Shown here in pieces: positions 53,618 to 63,376 of a stretch of DNA of 64,000 nucleotides. Source of the stretch: Fulvivirga sediminis (GTDB taxonomy: Bacteria > Bacteroidota > Bacteroidia > Cytophagales > Cyclobacteriaceae); NCBI RefSeq assembly GCF_016757215.1, contig NZ_JAESIY010000003.1, forward strand, positions 124,001 to 188,000, read 5' to 3'. The position numbers and the translations under genes are program-made. The notes under the pieces were generated by a model that was not told the origin of the DNA, did not search any database, and saw only the letters and a list, made by a program, of their open reading frames with translations. Each line of letters starts with the position of its first letter. Position 1 is the first letter of the stretch.

Positions 53618-54029
53618 TCAGAAATGGTAGCTCTTTTTGTTTCGATAAAAGAGTTTCTAGAATAACACTGAAACTTTTGAGGTCAACAGGCTTCAAAAAA
53701 AAGTGAGATGCGCCTAATGATTGAAGTTCATGGGCATTTCTAGGCTCAGCAGAGCTATAGATTATACATACTGATGATTCCATGCCAGGGAAAGAACGTA
53801 TTACCTGTAGGCAATCTCTTCCGGATAAGAAGGGCATATTATGATCTATGAAAATAAACTCAGGTGGAGGTGTGTTGGATTTCTCTAGGAAAGAAAAAGC
53901 CTCTTTTCCACTATTAACCCCATAAACTCTTACATCCAACTCAGGCGATACTTTCTCCAAAGCGAAAGAAAATAAGTCATGTTCATCCTGGTCGTCATCT
54001 ATCAACAACAGACTTAAAACGTTTTGCAT
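53610..54029 (-). CDS. Stand-alone receiver-domain response regulator
   Basis: 139 residues from the ATG at 54029, where the receiver fold begins (LSLLLIDDDQDEHDLF); in-frame ATG at 54113 would add a basic non-homologous lead. Acidic pocket DDD, phosphoacceptor Asp62 in FIFIDHNMPFLSG, Ser/Thr and Lys switch residues in IIYSSAEP and HFFLKPVDLKS. No output domain, so it works by protein contact, as in rcp1-type receivers. Overlaps the end of the convergent receiver-kinase by 8 bases. Confidence 0.88.
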   Translation of the reverse strand: MQNVLSLLLIDDDQDEHDLFSFALEKVSPELDVRVYGVNSGKEAFSFLEKSNTPPPEFIFIDHNMPFLSGRDCLQVIRSFPGMESSVCIIYSSAEPRNAHELQSLGASHFFLKPVDLKSFSVILETLLSKQKELPFLIT

Positions 54030-54453
54030 ATCCTTTCTGATATTTTTCCCTAGTTTATGAAAGTACCCCTTTTTGAGGACAAGTGGAACTCTAAAATGTT
54101 CAAATAAACACAAGATGTTACATGGATTATAATTGCGTTAAATTGACATATTGTTATGATTCTAATCTCGTCTATCCAATCAATATTCCACTTGTTTTGG
54201 TTTAATTAATGAATAATGCTCTTCAAAAGGTTATAGTTGATTTTTTGGAGATCAATTTTAAGTATGAATAGCTTTTATGCTTACATACAAAGCTCATTTG
54301 GAAACAATAGGAATAGTATAGATCTGAAAATGAAATTAATAGCGGATTTGTTTATTTTATACTGTTAATAGCTCTCTGACTATGAGTGTGGAAGAACCAC
54401 AAGTTTTAAGTTGAACTAGTCCTTCTTTTAATAGAGGATTCTTACTTTTGAGC
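54030..54453. other. Intergenic region without a convincing gene
   Basis: 424 AT-rich bases between the leftward receiver gene and the helicase gene. The promoters of both should lie here. An inverted TTGAT/ATCAA pair (~54239-54256) spaced by nine bases is present, but its spacing differs from the TGA-N6-TCA sites. A 34-codon frame (54264-54368) has no supporting features. I see no RNA gene. Confidence 0.5.
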
Positions 54454-57249
54454 ATGGTTTCTAGTCAATTGTCAAAAGCAATTCATTATTTTTTTGATTG
54501 TTACAGGTCAGATAATCGCGAGCTTTCCATTTTTGATTTTTTAAATAATAAGGTAGAAAATCGCTTAGTGATTGAGCGGAGAGAAGAGCTATTAACGGGA
54601 GATGCTCCTATCATTCCACTTGAAGATGAAGTCGCAGCAAACATTCGCAAAAAGCTTGAAGTTTACCAAAAAGAAAAGGAGTTGCTATATGCAGCTTTCT
54701 TCGTTTGTGGGTATTATACTAATTCTAATGGCGAACAAAAAAGATTATGCTCTCCTTTAGTTTATTATAGTGCTGAAATAGAGCAGCGAGAAGACTTTTT
54801 TTATTTGTCTGTAAAGCCAGATTCTCGTAAAATAAATTATCCATTAGTAAATTTGCTTACAGAAACAGGAGCTAATGACCAGCTTTACGATCACTTGCAT
54901 GATCGCCTGCCACACGACCTGATACCTTTTGACAAGATAGCAGGCATTATAGAGCTTTGTAATACTTTTTTTCATCAGGTAGATGCGCAGCTCCTTTATG
55001 GTTATCCTGATAACCTTTCTCTCACGGAGGTGAAAAAGGTCATTTCAGGATTAAAAAGAAGCAAGAAGGGTGATTTAAAGTTAGTACCTGCCAGTATGCT
55101 GGGGGTGGTGCCTAAATCTAGCAATACCAGGGGAGTGCTTAATGAGTTGAAAGAAATGATTACTAGTCAAGAGTATTCTATTCCTCTTCAACATATGCTT
55201 GATGAAAATCCAGTCATTTCTTCAGCTTCTCATAATTATTCTAAGGGCAGAATTCCGGTAATCCTTAGTGAGGCCCAGCAAGTGATATTAAAGTCTGGAG
55301 CAGAGCATCCCATGACTATGATTGTAGGGCCTCCTGGCACGGGTAAAAGCTATACCATCGGAGCCTTGGCCGTTGAACATATGAGCAGAGGAGAGTCTGT
55401 ACTTATAGCCTCTAGAACGGATGAGGCGGTAGATGTCATTATTTCTAAGGTAGCAGGTCAGTTAGGTATAGATAGATGTGTGATACGAGGAGGAAGGAAG
55501 CGGAGGTATCTCACCCCTCTTATGAGGTTTTTGAAGACACTGCTTACTCGTGCTAATAAGCTTAAATACCTGATGGATGAGTTTGGTATGACAGGCAGAA
55601 TGGATGAAATACAGTTATCTGAGCGTATTAAAGAGCTTGAAGAAGAGCTGCGGTTGTTGGATGATAACACAAGAGTACTTGAAGATCACTTTATTCTAGA
55701 GGTAGAAAATGAAATGCGTTGGGGAGATTATCTCAGCAAAAAGAGAGAGGGACTATGGCACTGGCTTAAAACAGAATATCTTGATCTTAGAAATAAATAT
55801 CAAACACCAGTATGGGCACTTAGTGAGAAGCTAGGTAAAGCTGATGCGCAGAAAATAGATCAGACCCTGGAGCTGATAAAACTGAAATATGTATATCAGA
55901 TTTTACAAGTAGTAAAACATAATTGGAATGAAATAAAAGTCTTTAGGGAAGGACTGGGCCTGGCCAGCGATACTGAAACGCTCAAGCTATTTTCTACTAT
56001 AGATTTTAATGCTATCCTTAAAGCTTTTCCTATTTGGGCAGTAAAAATGGCGGATGTAAAAGATGTTTTGCCATTCAAAAAAGAAATGTTTGATGTAGTC
56101 ATTATCGATGAAGCTACACAGTGTGATATTGCCAGCTGTCTTCCGTTAATGCAAAGAGCGAAAAGAGTGGTTTTTGCAGGAGATCCGAGCCAGCTGAGGC
56201 ATGTCTCTTTTCTTTCAACGGAACTTCAAAATATTTTTAGAGAAAAGCATGGTTTGGGTGATATCAATCCTGAGCACCTCAACTATAGAGGTAAGAGTAT
56301 ACTAGATTTGGTAATGAGCAAGCTGCAGTCAGGCGAGCAGATAGCTATGCTCGACGAGCATTTTCGTAGTGTAGAACCTATCATAGAGTTTAGTAACCAG
56401 CACTTTTATGATAATAATCTCCATATCATGACTAGTCGCCCTGATCACCAGCCAGATAGTCTGGTGGTGGAGTTTTGCAAAGGCAAGAGAGAGAAGCGCG
56501 GATATAATGAAAAAGAGGCTAAACTTATAATTGAAAGAGTAAGAAAGCTGATTGATGATGAGGTAAGTCTGGAAGCCGGTATTGCTACTTCCATAGGTAT
56601 ATTATCTCCATTCAGAGGTCAGGTAGATTACCTCGGAGATCTCTTAGTAGAGGCATTTAGCATTGGTGAAATAGAAAAGCATCAACTAAGGGTGGGTACA
56701 GCTTATAGTTTTCAGGGAGAGGAAAGGGATATTATGCATTTGTCTTTTACGGTAGATAAGAATACCCATCATTCCGCCTTTATTCACCTCAATAAAGAAG
56801 ATGTATTCAATGTGTCTATTACCAGAGCAAGGCAAAGGCAATATTTGTATCTATCTATAGAACCAGAAGAACTTAAAAAAGAATCATTATTTAGTCAGTA
56901 TATTCAGTCTATAAATGAAAAAAGACTAAGAGAGAAGACTGAAAAGATAGAGCAGCACGATCGCTTTCTTGAGGAAGTTTCAGAAGCATTAGCACAAGAA
57001 GGTATTGAAGAAATGTGGCCGAACTATCAGGTGGCCGGTATGAGTATGGATTTGTTGTTAAAAAAAGATAATAAATACATAGGTATTGATCTGATAGGAT
57101 ATCCGGGTGAGTATGAAGCTGCTTATGGTGTGGAGCGCTACAGGATTCTTCATAGGGCAGGCATTCAGGTTTTTCCATTGCCTTATTCTGATTGGCATTT
57201 CGAAAGGCAAGAAACCCTTAAGGTACTATTTGGTTTTATATTAAAATAG
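54454..57249 (+). CDS. Superfamily 1 (Upf1/Dna2-like) helicase with possible nuclease-like C-terminus
   Basis: About 932 residues from the ATG at 54454 (TTG at 54448 is the other in-frame start). N-terminal ~270 residues are family-specific. SF1B helicase motifs: I in MIVGPPGTGKSYTIGALA (Lys298), II in VVIIDEATQCD (Asp552, Glu553), III in VVFAGDPSQLRHVSF, IV in MLDEHFRSVEPIIEF, V in GTAYSFQGEERDIMHLSF and VI in NVSITRARQRQYLYL. The last ~75 residues (SMDLLLKKDNKYIGIDLIGYP) have the order of a Vsr/DUF559-type nuclease fold appended to related helicases, but the catalytic triad is not convincing. Likely acts on nucleic acid repair or defence; no defence partner is adjacent. Confidence 0.85.
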   Translation: MVSSQLSKAIHYFFDCYRSDNRELSIFDFLNNKVENRLVIERREELLTGDAPIIPLEDEVAANIRKKLEVYQKEKELLYAAFFVCGYYTNSNGEQKRLCSPLVYYSAEIEQREDFFYLSVKPDSRKINYPLVNLLTETGANDQLYDHLHDRLPHDLIPFDKIAGIIELCNTFFHQVDAQLLYGYPDNLSLTEVKKVISGLKRSKKGDLKLVPASMLGVVPKSSNTRGVLNELKEMITSQEYSIPLQHMLDENPVISSASHNYSKGRIPVILSEAQQVILKSGAEHPMTMIVGPPGTGKSYTIGALAVEHMSRGESVLIASRTDEAVDVIISKVAGQLGIDRCVIRGGRKRRYLTPLMRFLKTLLTRANKLKYLMDEFGMTGRMDEIQLSERIKELEEELRLLDDNTRVLEDHFILEVENEMRWGDYLSKKREGLWHWLKTEYLDLRNKYQTPVWALSEKLGKADAQKIDQTLELIKLKYVYQILQVVKHNWNEIKVFREGLGLASDTETLKLFSTIDFNAILKAFPIWAVKMADVKDVLPFKKEMFDVVIIDEATQCDIASCLPLMQRAKRVVFAGDPSQLRHVSFLSTELQNIFREKHGLGDINPEHLNYRGKSILDLVMSKLQSGEQIAMLDEHFRSVEPIIEFSNQHFYDNNLHIMTSRPDHQPDSLVVEFCKGKREKRGYNEKEAKLIIERVRKLIDDEVSLEAGIATSIGILSPFRGQVDYLGDLLVEAFSIGEIEKHQLRVGTAYSFQGEERDIMHLSFTVDKNTHHSAFIHLNKEDVFNVSITRARQRQYLYLSIEPEELKKESLFSQYIQSINEKRLREKTEKIEQHDRFLEEVSEALAQEGIEEMWPNYQVAGMSMDLLLKKDNKYIGIDLIGYPGEYEAAYGVERYRILHRAGIQVFPLPYSDWHFERQETLKVLFGFILK

Positions 57250-57293
57250 CGGCAAAGGTTAGTATTGGCAAATAATTATAGAAGAATATTACT

Positions 57294-57971
57294 ATGAAAG
57301 TATTAGTGGTGGAAGACGAGCCAGATATGCTGGAGAGCATTACCGAGTCTTTGAGGCAGGAGGAGTACACGGTAGAAAATGCTTCTGATATGAGCAGTGC
57401 TTTAGTTAAAATAGGTGCTTATGACTACGACTGCATTCTTTTGGATATCACCCTTCCAGATGGTAATGGACTTAACTTGTTGGAACATCTAAAAAAAGAA
57501 GGCAAGGGAGAGGGCGTAATTATCGTTTCTGCTAAAAATGCTATTGAGGACAAGATACATGGGTTGGATTTGGGAGCTGATGATTATTTGCCAAAACCTT
57601 TTCATATGGCTGAGCTACATGCCAGAGTAAAATCAGTACTTAGAAGAAGAAGGTTTGAAGGTAATAAAGCATTGAATTTTAAAGGATTGTGTATCCATCC
57701 TGAAGAACATACGGTTGATTATAATGGTGAGCAGATAGAGCTGAACCGAAAGGAGTTCGATATATTATTGTACCTGGCTATGAATGACAAAAGGTTAGTG
57801 TCCAAAATGGCCATAGCAGAACACGTTTGGGGAGATCATATGGATGAAGCGGATGATTATGAGTTTGTATATTCACAAATTAAAAATCTAAGAAAAAAGC
57901 TCAAATTACACCATGCTCCTGTTGCTATCAAGGCTATATATGGGGTAGGCTATAAGCTCGACGTATTATGA
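57294..57971 (+). CDS. OmpR-family response regulator
   Basis: 225 residues: receiver (Asp51 in CILLDITLPDGNG, Lys in YLPKPFHM) and winged-helix DNA-binding domain (~130-225; LNRKEFDILLYLAMNDKRLVSK; IKAIYGVGYKLDVL). It overlaps the following kinase by ATGA, a standard cotranscribed pair. Targets likely include its own operon with the PepSY-like lipoprotein downstream (inference). Confidence 0.95.
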   Translation: MKVLVVEDEPDMLESITESLRQEEYTVENASDMSSALVKIGAYDYDCILLDITLPDGNGLNLLEHLKKEGKGEGVIIVSAKNAIEDKIHGLDLGADDYLPKPFHMAELHARVKSVLRRRRFEGNKALNFKGLCIHPEEHTVDYNGEQIELNRKEFDILLYLAMNDKRLVSKMAIAEHVWGDHMDEADDYEFVYSQIKNLRKKLKLHHAPVAIKAIYGVGYKLDVL

Positions 57972-59230
57972 AATTACTTAATTATACTACCAAATATCTG
58001 GCGGGAGTATTTTTTTTGATACTGATAGTGTGGGCCGGTTTGCTATATTATGCCTTGTTAGATGAAATTTATGATAGCATGGATGATGGGTTGGAAAATC
58101 AGAAGTTGCTAGTGTTAGAAAAAGCCTCCAATGATAAGTCTGTGTTAGGTCAGAATGAATTTGAAGATGGTTATTATACGATCAAACCTATAGTAGATCC
58201 AGGAGATAGAGCCTATCGGGATATATATTCAGATACTACTATGTTCATGCAAAATGAGCAAGATTTTGAGCCAGTGAGGCTGCTTACTACTGTGTTTAAG
58301 AGAGATGGTAAATGGTATGAGCTGAGGTTGATTACCTCCATGGTAGAGGAAGATGATTTGATTGAAGATTTGGCTTTTGGCCTGCTGTGGCTCTATGTCG
58401 GAGTATTAGCCACTATTCTCATTCTTAATAATCTTTTATTAAAGAAAATATGGAAGCCTTTCTATAATCTCATAAAACAACTTTCTGGCTTTAGGCTAGA
58501 CAAGCCCGAGCAGATAAAAGGAGATTCTAAAATTGAAGAATTCAATGCCCTATATGAGTCGGTGAACACTATGCTTAATGCTAATATAGAGGCTTATGCC
58601 GCCCAAAAGCAATTTATAGAAAATGCCTCTCATGAACTGCAAACACCCATGGGCATTATTCGCAGTAGATTGGAGCTTTTGCTTCAAAAAGGTGACCTTA
58701 GTGATAGCCAGCTTAAGGAATGGAAAGTAATTATGGATAATGTTAACCGTATGGGAAGGCTAAACCGATCGCTGCTCTTGTTGGCCAAAATTGAAAATCG
58801 TCAATTTGAAGAGGCTCAAAAGATAACAGTTAATCAAACAATAGATGATATTCTACTCAATCTGCAAGCATTGTTTGAGCATAAAGAAATAGAGGTTGAC
58901 AAAATTTATGCTAATGAAGTTGTAGTACATGCTAATGCCGAGCTGGTTTATACGCTGTTTAATAATCTTATCAAAAATGCAATAAACCACAGTGATAAGG
59001 AGGGGCACGTGAAAGTGATGATCTCGGGTAATATTGTTACTATAGAGAATTCAGGAGAAGCACCTTTACCAGTTACTGAAATATTTAAGAGATTCTATAA
59101 ATCTAATGCGGCCAGTCAATCTACAGGGCTGGGCCTATCTATAGTAAAAGCCATAGCAGACCGATATCATTATGAAATTAATTACCGATTTGCCAATCGG
59201 CATATTTTTGAAATTGTTTTGATCAAATAG
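57968..59230 (+). CDS. Membrane sensor histidine kinase
   Basis: 420 residues with two TM helices (~9-30 and ~140-160) around a ~105-residue periplasmic sensor. HisKA contains the phosphoacceptor in ENASHELQTPMGIIRSRLE, followed by a shorter HATPase with TGLGLSIVKAIADRYHYE; the N box is KNAINHSDK. Partner of the OmpR-type regulator (4-base overlap). The adjacent secreted PepSY-like protein could be a signal-related component. Confidence 0.93.
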   Translation: MKLLNYTTKYLAGVFFLILIVWAGLLYYALLDEIYDSMDDGLENQKLLVLEKASNDKSVLGQNEFEDGYYTIKPIVDPGDRAYRDIYSDTTMFMQNEQDFEPVRLLTTVFKRDGKWYELRLITSMVEEDDLIEDLAFGLLWLYVGVLATILILNNLLLKKIWKPFYNLIKQLSGFRLDKPEQIKGDSKIEEFNALYESVNTMLNANIEAYAAQKQFIENASHELQTPMGIIRSRLELLLQKGDLSDSQLKEWKVIMDNVNRMGRLNRSLLLLAKIENRQFEEAQKITVNQTIDDILLNLQALFEHKEIEVDKIYANEVVVHANAELVYTLFNNLIKNAINHSDKEGHVKVMISGNIVTIENSGEAPLPVTEIFKRFYKSNAASQSTGLGLSIVKAIADRYHYEINYRFANRHIFEIVLIK

Positions 59231-59294
59231 TTATTCCCAATTCTTTCCGGTTTCTCATTTTATAATTGTGGCAGAAACAATTAATAATGAAACT

Positions 59295-59750
59295 ATGAAG
59301 AATTTAATGATGATGTTACTTGCCTCTATGGCAATGGTGTTTATGTCTTGTGATAGCGATGATGGTGACGATGTGAAACCGCAAGAGGTACCAGAGGAAG
59401 TAAAAACCACCTTTAATAATGAGTTTCCTAAAGCAGCTAAAGTAGAATGGGAGGCTTTAGCAAGTATTTATGAGGTAGAATTTGAGATCGATGCGGTTGA
59501 TTATGAGGCTCAACTATCTAGTGATGGAATATTGATCCGCTATAAGTATGAGATCACAGTGAATCAACTTCCCGAGCAAGTAGGTAGAGCTATTAACGAA
59601 AGTTATCCAGATAAAATTATAGATGACCTTGATGTACTCGTGCAAGGTGGGGCTAACTATTACATGGTAGACTTTGAAAATTCTACACCTGACCATTTTG
59701 TTTTTGATGAAGCCGGTAAGGAAACGGATAGTGTAGAGTATTGGGATTAA
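59295..59750 (+). CDS. PepSY-like lipoprotein
   Basis: About 151 residues from the ATG at 59295 (basic MKN, hydrophobic LMMMLLASMAMVF, lipobox FMSC at ~residue 18); a GTG at 59268 upstream is less likely. The acidic linker SDDGDD is followed by two PepSY-like repeats (VPEEVKTTFNNEFPKAAKVEWEA and LPEQVGRAINESYPDKIID), the pattern of the DUF2874 family of periplasmic inhibitors or heme-linked proteins. Likely exported and membrane-anchored. Sixty-five bases after the sensor kinase; may be a regulated output of it. Confidence 0.85.
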   Translation: MKNLMMMLLASMAMVFMSCDSDDGDDVKPQEVPEEVKTTFNNEFPKAAKVEWEALASIYEVEFEIDAVDYEAQLSSDGILIRYKYEITVNQLPEQVGRAINESYPDKIIDDLDVLVQGGANYYMVDFENSTPDHFVFDEAGKETDSVEYWD

Positions 59751-59760
59751 TATAATAGCT

Positions 59761-60609
59761 ATGCGGAAACCGGTATTGGTTTTTTGCTCTAGTGTGATAT
59801 TGGTGGCAGTATTTTTATGGATGAAGTATATGCCTACCATAGCACAGAGTAAGCCTGAAAAGATAAAGGTGGAGCAGGAGTGGTTGCTTCCTGAAGAATT
59901 AGATGAGATTTCTGGATTGGCCTGGGTAAATGAGCGTACCCTCGCTGCTATCCAGGATGAAGATGGTATACTGTATACTTTTGATACAAAATCAGGAGAA
60001 GTGAAAAATAGAATCAAATTTGGAGGGAAGGGAGATTATGAAGGTTTAGCTTGTGATGACAACATAGCCTATGTGGTAAAGAGTGATGGCACTATTTATC
60101 AAATCACTGATTGGCAAAATGAGCGCCATAAAACTACAACCATTTCTACCTTTTTGAATGAAGATCACAATGTAGAAGGGATATCTTTTTCTGAAGATAA
60201 GCAACGCCTGTTTCTGGTAGTAAAAGACGAGGATCCTAATGGAGATGAATACAAAGGGGTTTATGCTTTTGATATTCAAAAAGGCGAATTATTGCCTCAG
60301 CCTGTAGTAAAGCTTTATTTTAACGATCAAGTTTTTGCGGGAGATCATGACGAGGGTAAGTCTAAAGTTTTTAATCCCTCTGGTATTGATATTCATCCTA
60401 TCACGGGAGAGCTCTATATTGTGGATGGCAGAAAGGCGAAGCTAATAATACTGAATAAGGATGGATCTATTAAAAAGTTAGTGAGACTTAATCAAGATCA
60501 GTTTAAGCAAGCAGAAGGAATTGCTTTCAGTGCTGATGGAAAAAGTATATTCATTAGTAATGAAGGTAAAAAAGGAACGGCTAATGTTTTCATGCTGAGA
60601 AACCTTTAG
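59761..60609 (+). CDS. SdiA-regulated-type beta-propeller protein
   Basis: 282 residues with an N-terminal membrane anchor or uncleaved signal (VLVFCSSVILVAVFLWMKYMP). The rest is a propeller of the SdiA-regulated/esterase-like-phytase type: LPEELDEISGLAWVNERTLAAIQDEDGILYTFD; NVEGISFSEDKQRLFLVVKDEDP; PSGIDIHPITGELYIVDGR; AEGIAFSADGKSIFISNEG, one GLAW/GISF/GIDI/GIAF strand per blade. Activity is not established for the family. It is 11 bases after the PepSY-like gene, the last gene of the operon. Confidence 0.88.
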   Translation: MRKPVLVFCSSVILVAVFLWMKYMPTIAQSKPEKIKVEQEWLLPEELDEISGLAWVNERTLAAIQDEDGILYTFDTKSGEVKNRIKFGGKGDYEGLACDDNIAYVVKSDGTIYQITDWQNERHKTTTISTFLNEDHNVEGISFSEDKQRLFLVVKDEDPNGDEYKGVYAFDIQKGELLPQPVVKLYFNDQVFAGDHDEGKSKVFNPSGIDIHPITGELYIVDGRKAKLIILNKDGSIKKLVRLNQDQFKQAEGIAFSADGKSIFISNEGKKGTANVFMLRNL

Positions 60610-60639
60610 TCTGTATTGTAAATTAAAAAGGGAATAAAA

Positions 60640-60670
60640 AAACACTCGGTCTTGTATAGGCCGAGTGTTT
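60640..60670. terminator. Bidirectional terminator after SdiA-regulated-type gene
   Basis: AAACACTCGG (60640-60649) pairs with CCGAGTGTTT (60661-60670); the stem extends by a G-U and a G-C pair. Used by the rightward gene and the leftward KtrA gene. Confidence 0.85.
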
Positions 60671-60701
60671 CCTTATTTGTTTTTTGCTTTAGACATTGGT
60701 A

Positions 60702-61391
60702 TTAGTCTCCAGATTCAAAGGCTCTTTTGATATCTTTATTACTACCAAATACCACTAAGATATCATCTTTATTGAGCATTGTCTCTGGTGACACCACGCC
60801 CAATGCCTGTTTTTTATAGGTTTCATGACCTAGCATATTCTTTTTCTTCACCTTTCTTATAATAGTGATTACGTTAAGATTGTACTCGCTACGGAAATCG
60901 CTTTCCAAGATGGTCTTGCCTACATAACGCTCAGGAATTTCAATTTCCAGAATATTATAATCAGGAGAAAGCTCAAAAGAGTCTATAACATCTTTTAATT
61001 GTAGCCTTTTAGCCAGCCTGGTGGCAGATTCGCTTTCCGGACTTACAATCTCATGCACGCCAATAGCGTCTATTACAGTACGGTGAAGGTCTGAAATAGC
61101 TCGGCCTATAATCTTTTTGGCTCCTAACTCTTTCAGCGTGGCCGTGGCTAGCACGGAGGCTCCAAAATCTTCTCCAATACAAACTATTACAGCTTCGCAC
61201 TCTTTTAGAGGCAAAGTTTCCATGGCTGTTTTATCTCCAGAATCCATACGCATAGTGTGAGAAATGCTATCCTTAAAAGCATTTACTCTATCCATGTCTT
61301 TATCTATCCCGATTACTTCAAACCCCATCTCTGTAAGTGCTACAGATAAGGTTGATCCGAAATTTCCTAATCCTATAACAATGTAGTTCAT
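60702..61391 (-). CDS. ktrA: KtrA/TrkA-type potassium channel regulator
   Basis: 229 residues: RCK-N Rossmann domain (MNYIVIGLGNFGSTLSVALTEMGFEVIGIDKD, ~1-120), which binds ATP/NAD, and RCK-C (~135-225). It forms a cytoplasmic ring that gates the KtrB/TrkH potassium transporter encoded 12 bases upstream on the same strand. The single Rossmann/RCK-C unit fits KtrA better than the doubled TrkA of E. coli. Confidence 0.92.
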   Translation of the reverse strand: MNYIVIGLGNFGSTLSVALTEMGFEVIGIDKDMDRVNAFKDSISHTMRMDSGDKTAMETLPLKECEAVIVCIGEDFGASVLATATLKELGAKKIIGRAISDLHRTVIDAIGVHEIVSPESESATRLAKRLQLKDVIDSFELSPDYNILEIEIPERYVGKTILESDFRSEYNLNVITIIRKVKKKNMLGHETYKKQALGVVSPETMLNKDDILVVFGSNKDIKRAFESGD

Positions 61392-61403
61392 AATTAAATG
61401 CTA

Positions 61404-63221
61404 TTAAGTAATAAATACACTTTCGTGCGGATATTGATAAGTATGTGTTTTAGCCTTCCTTATCAAAGCAACAAGTATGGTTAAGGTACCTACGCGGCCT
61501 ATAAACATGGTTACTATAATTACTATCTTGCTGAACATGTGTAAGTCATGAGTAATGCCCAGGCTTAAGCCCACTGTGCTAAAAGCCGAGAAGCATTCAA
61601 AAGCTACTGCTATCAGTGGCATTTCAGGGTTATAAAGTGTAACCAGAAATACCGATAATCCTATTACTAAGAAAGACATAATGATTACAGAAAAGGCCTT
61701 TCTTACAGATTCATTGGTTATTTCTCTTCTAAATAACTCTACTCTTGGCCTATGCTTCGCTATACTCAATGTGTTCAATACAGCTACCGCAAAAGTGGTG
61801 GTTTTTAATCCTCCTCCGGTAGATCCTGGAGATGCCCCAATCCACATGAGTATCAGGTAAACTAATATGGTAGGCATGGCTAATTGAGTCATATCTACGG
61901 TGTTAAAACCTGCGGTACGAGGAGTTACTGAGCCGAAAATAGATACTATTATTTTTTCATACCACGATAATCCCGCTAGAGTATTGTGTTGCTCAGACCA
62001 CAGATAAGCAGCAAATCCTACTACTAGTAACGCTGTGGTGGTGACTAAAACTATTTTGGTGTGTACCGTTAAATGCCTGCCCTTATGTCGATATTTACTC
62101 TCTCCACACCAGTCATAAAACCTTTGAGAAAAGGTATACTTAAAGCTATTGTATACATCAAATATCACAGGAAATCCTATTCCTCCTAATATAATAAGTG
62201 CTGAAATGATTAGGTGTAGTGAATAAACTTGTCTTACTACAGGGTCGTATAATCCTTGAGCAAGAGTAGAAAATCCGGCATTACAAAAGGCAGATATTGA
62301 ATGGAAAACAGAAAACCACACCGCTTCTCCGGGCTCTGACATTTGCTCATTAATGGTTAGAAATATAAGTATAGCTCCCAAAAGCTCTAAGAAGAGAGTA
62401 AAACCAATGATTTTTAGGGTAGTCCCTACAATTTTACTCATCCGCTTTTCATTAATAAAATCTTGGATGAAAAGGGTGTTTTCTATGCTAGAATTTCGCT
62501 TAAAGAAAAAGCCAAAGAAGCTGGTAAAGGTCATTATACCTAATCCGCCCACTTGAATGAGTATAAGTATTATTACCTGACCAAAGTGAGTAAAGTCTTT
62601 AGATGTATCTAGCACAGCAAGGCCGGTTACACATACTGCGCTGGTAGATGTGAAAAGGGCGTCTATGAGAGAAATGCCATTATTGGTAGCCTTAGGCAGC
62701 ATAAGCAGCAAAGTGCCTATCAAAATCAGTAATAAGAAACTACCTGTAAAAAGTACTGCTGGGTTAAGATCAAGCTTTTGAAACTGCAATGAGCGCTTGG
62801 AAAATTCGATAATAAAAAGCACTATAACATGAAACCTGATAATAGAAAGGTCTGATGCGATGCCTCCAATGATCAGCTTACTTTCCTCTCCTTCAGGCAC
62901 TAACCAGTGAAAGAAAAGAATAATCACCAATATGGCGAATAAAAAATATTCAGAAAATAGTATCTTTTTTGTCGACTTACCGTACAGAAAAGTAGTTATT
63001 ACCCTTACAGACAAGGTGGCAATAAAACTGAAGATACAGATTAAGTAATAGAATTGGATACTGTCAGTAGCCCATTCTGGTAGCTTAAAGCCTGCTTCTA
63101 CTATCACACTAATAAAAGCGATGAGGCTAATAAAAAACAGTCCCTTGTCAAGCATCCAAGCCAAGCATCTGGAAAATATGCCCGTAGGCTTATCAATGTC
63201 GATGTTGTTAAACAACTTCAA
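61404..63221 (-). CDS. ktrB: KtrB/TrkH-type potassium transporter
   Basis: 605 residues. The C-terminal core carries four pore-loop units with filter-like segments: TSTSAVCVTGLAVLDT, HSISAFCNAGFSTLAQ, GASPGSTGGGLKTTTFA (glycine filter and gating loop) and CFSAFSTVGLSLGIT. An N-terminal ~150-residue extension with four extra helices precedes the pore units, giving a protein longer than KtrB and close to some TrkH-type forms. Takes up potassium, probably coupled to sodium. Transcribed with the RCK subunit. Confidence 0.92.
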   Translation of the reverse strand: MKLFNNIDIDKPTGIFSRCLAWMLDKGLFFISLIAFISVIVEAGFKLPEWATDSIQFYYLICIFSFIATLSVRVITTFLYGKSTKKILFSEYFLFAILVIILFFHWLVPEGEESKLIIGGIASDLSIIRFHVIVLFIIEFSKRSLQFQKLDLNPAVLFTGSFLLLILIGTLLLMLPKATNNGISLIDALFTSTSAVCVTGLAVLDTSKDFTHFGQVIILILIQVGGLGIMTFTSFFGFFFKRNSSIENTLFIQDFINEKRMSKIVGTTLKIIGFTLFLELLGAILIFLTINEQMSEPGEAVWFSVFHSISAFCNAGFSTLAQGLYDPVVRQVYSLHLIISALIILGGIGFPVIFDVYNSFKYTFSQRFYDWCGESKYRHKGRHLTVHTKIVLVTTTALLVVGFAAYLWSEQHNTLAGLSWYEKIIVSIFGSVTPRTAGFNTVDMTQLAMPTILVYLILMWIGASPGSTGGGLKTTTFAVAVLNTLSIAKHRPRVELFRREITNESVRKAFSVIIMSFLVIGLSVFLVTLYNPEMPLIAVAFECFSAFSTVGLSLGITHDLHMFSKIVIIVTMFIGRVGTLTILVALIRKAKTHTYQYPHESVFIT

Positions 63222-63321
63222 TGTATAGAGTTTCTAAATTGCGGGCGCAAATATCGAAAGATTTGGCGCATGGTACAAGGGATGTTCAATTAATTATAAA
63301 TTCAGACATAGTGGATAATAA

Positions 63322-63355
63322 AAAAAGAGACTGTTTGTTGATGCAGTCTCTTTTT
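63322..63355 (-). terminator. Intrinsic terminator for the leftward lipoprotein gene
   Basis: AAAAAGAGACTG (63322-63333) and CAGTCTCTTTTT (63344-63355) form a 12-bp stem with a 10-base loop; on the minus strand it is followed by a T-run, 22 bases after the stop codon. Confidence 0.85.
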
Positions 63356-63376
63356 CAGGGTGATAACTATATTATG

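Noticed and set aside
54264-54368. 34-codon frame in the helicase upstream region
   Set aside because: Too short and no family, promoter or ribosome-binding support.
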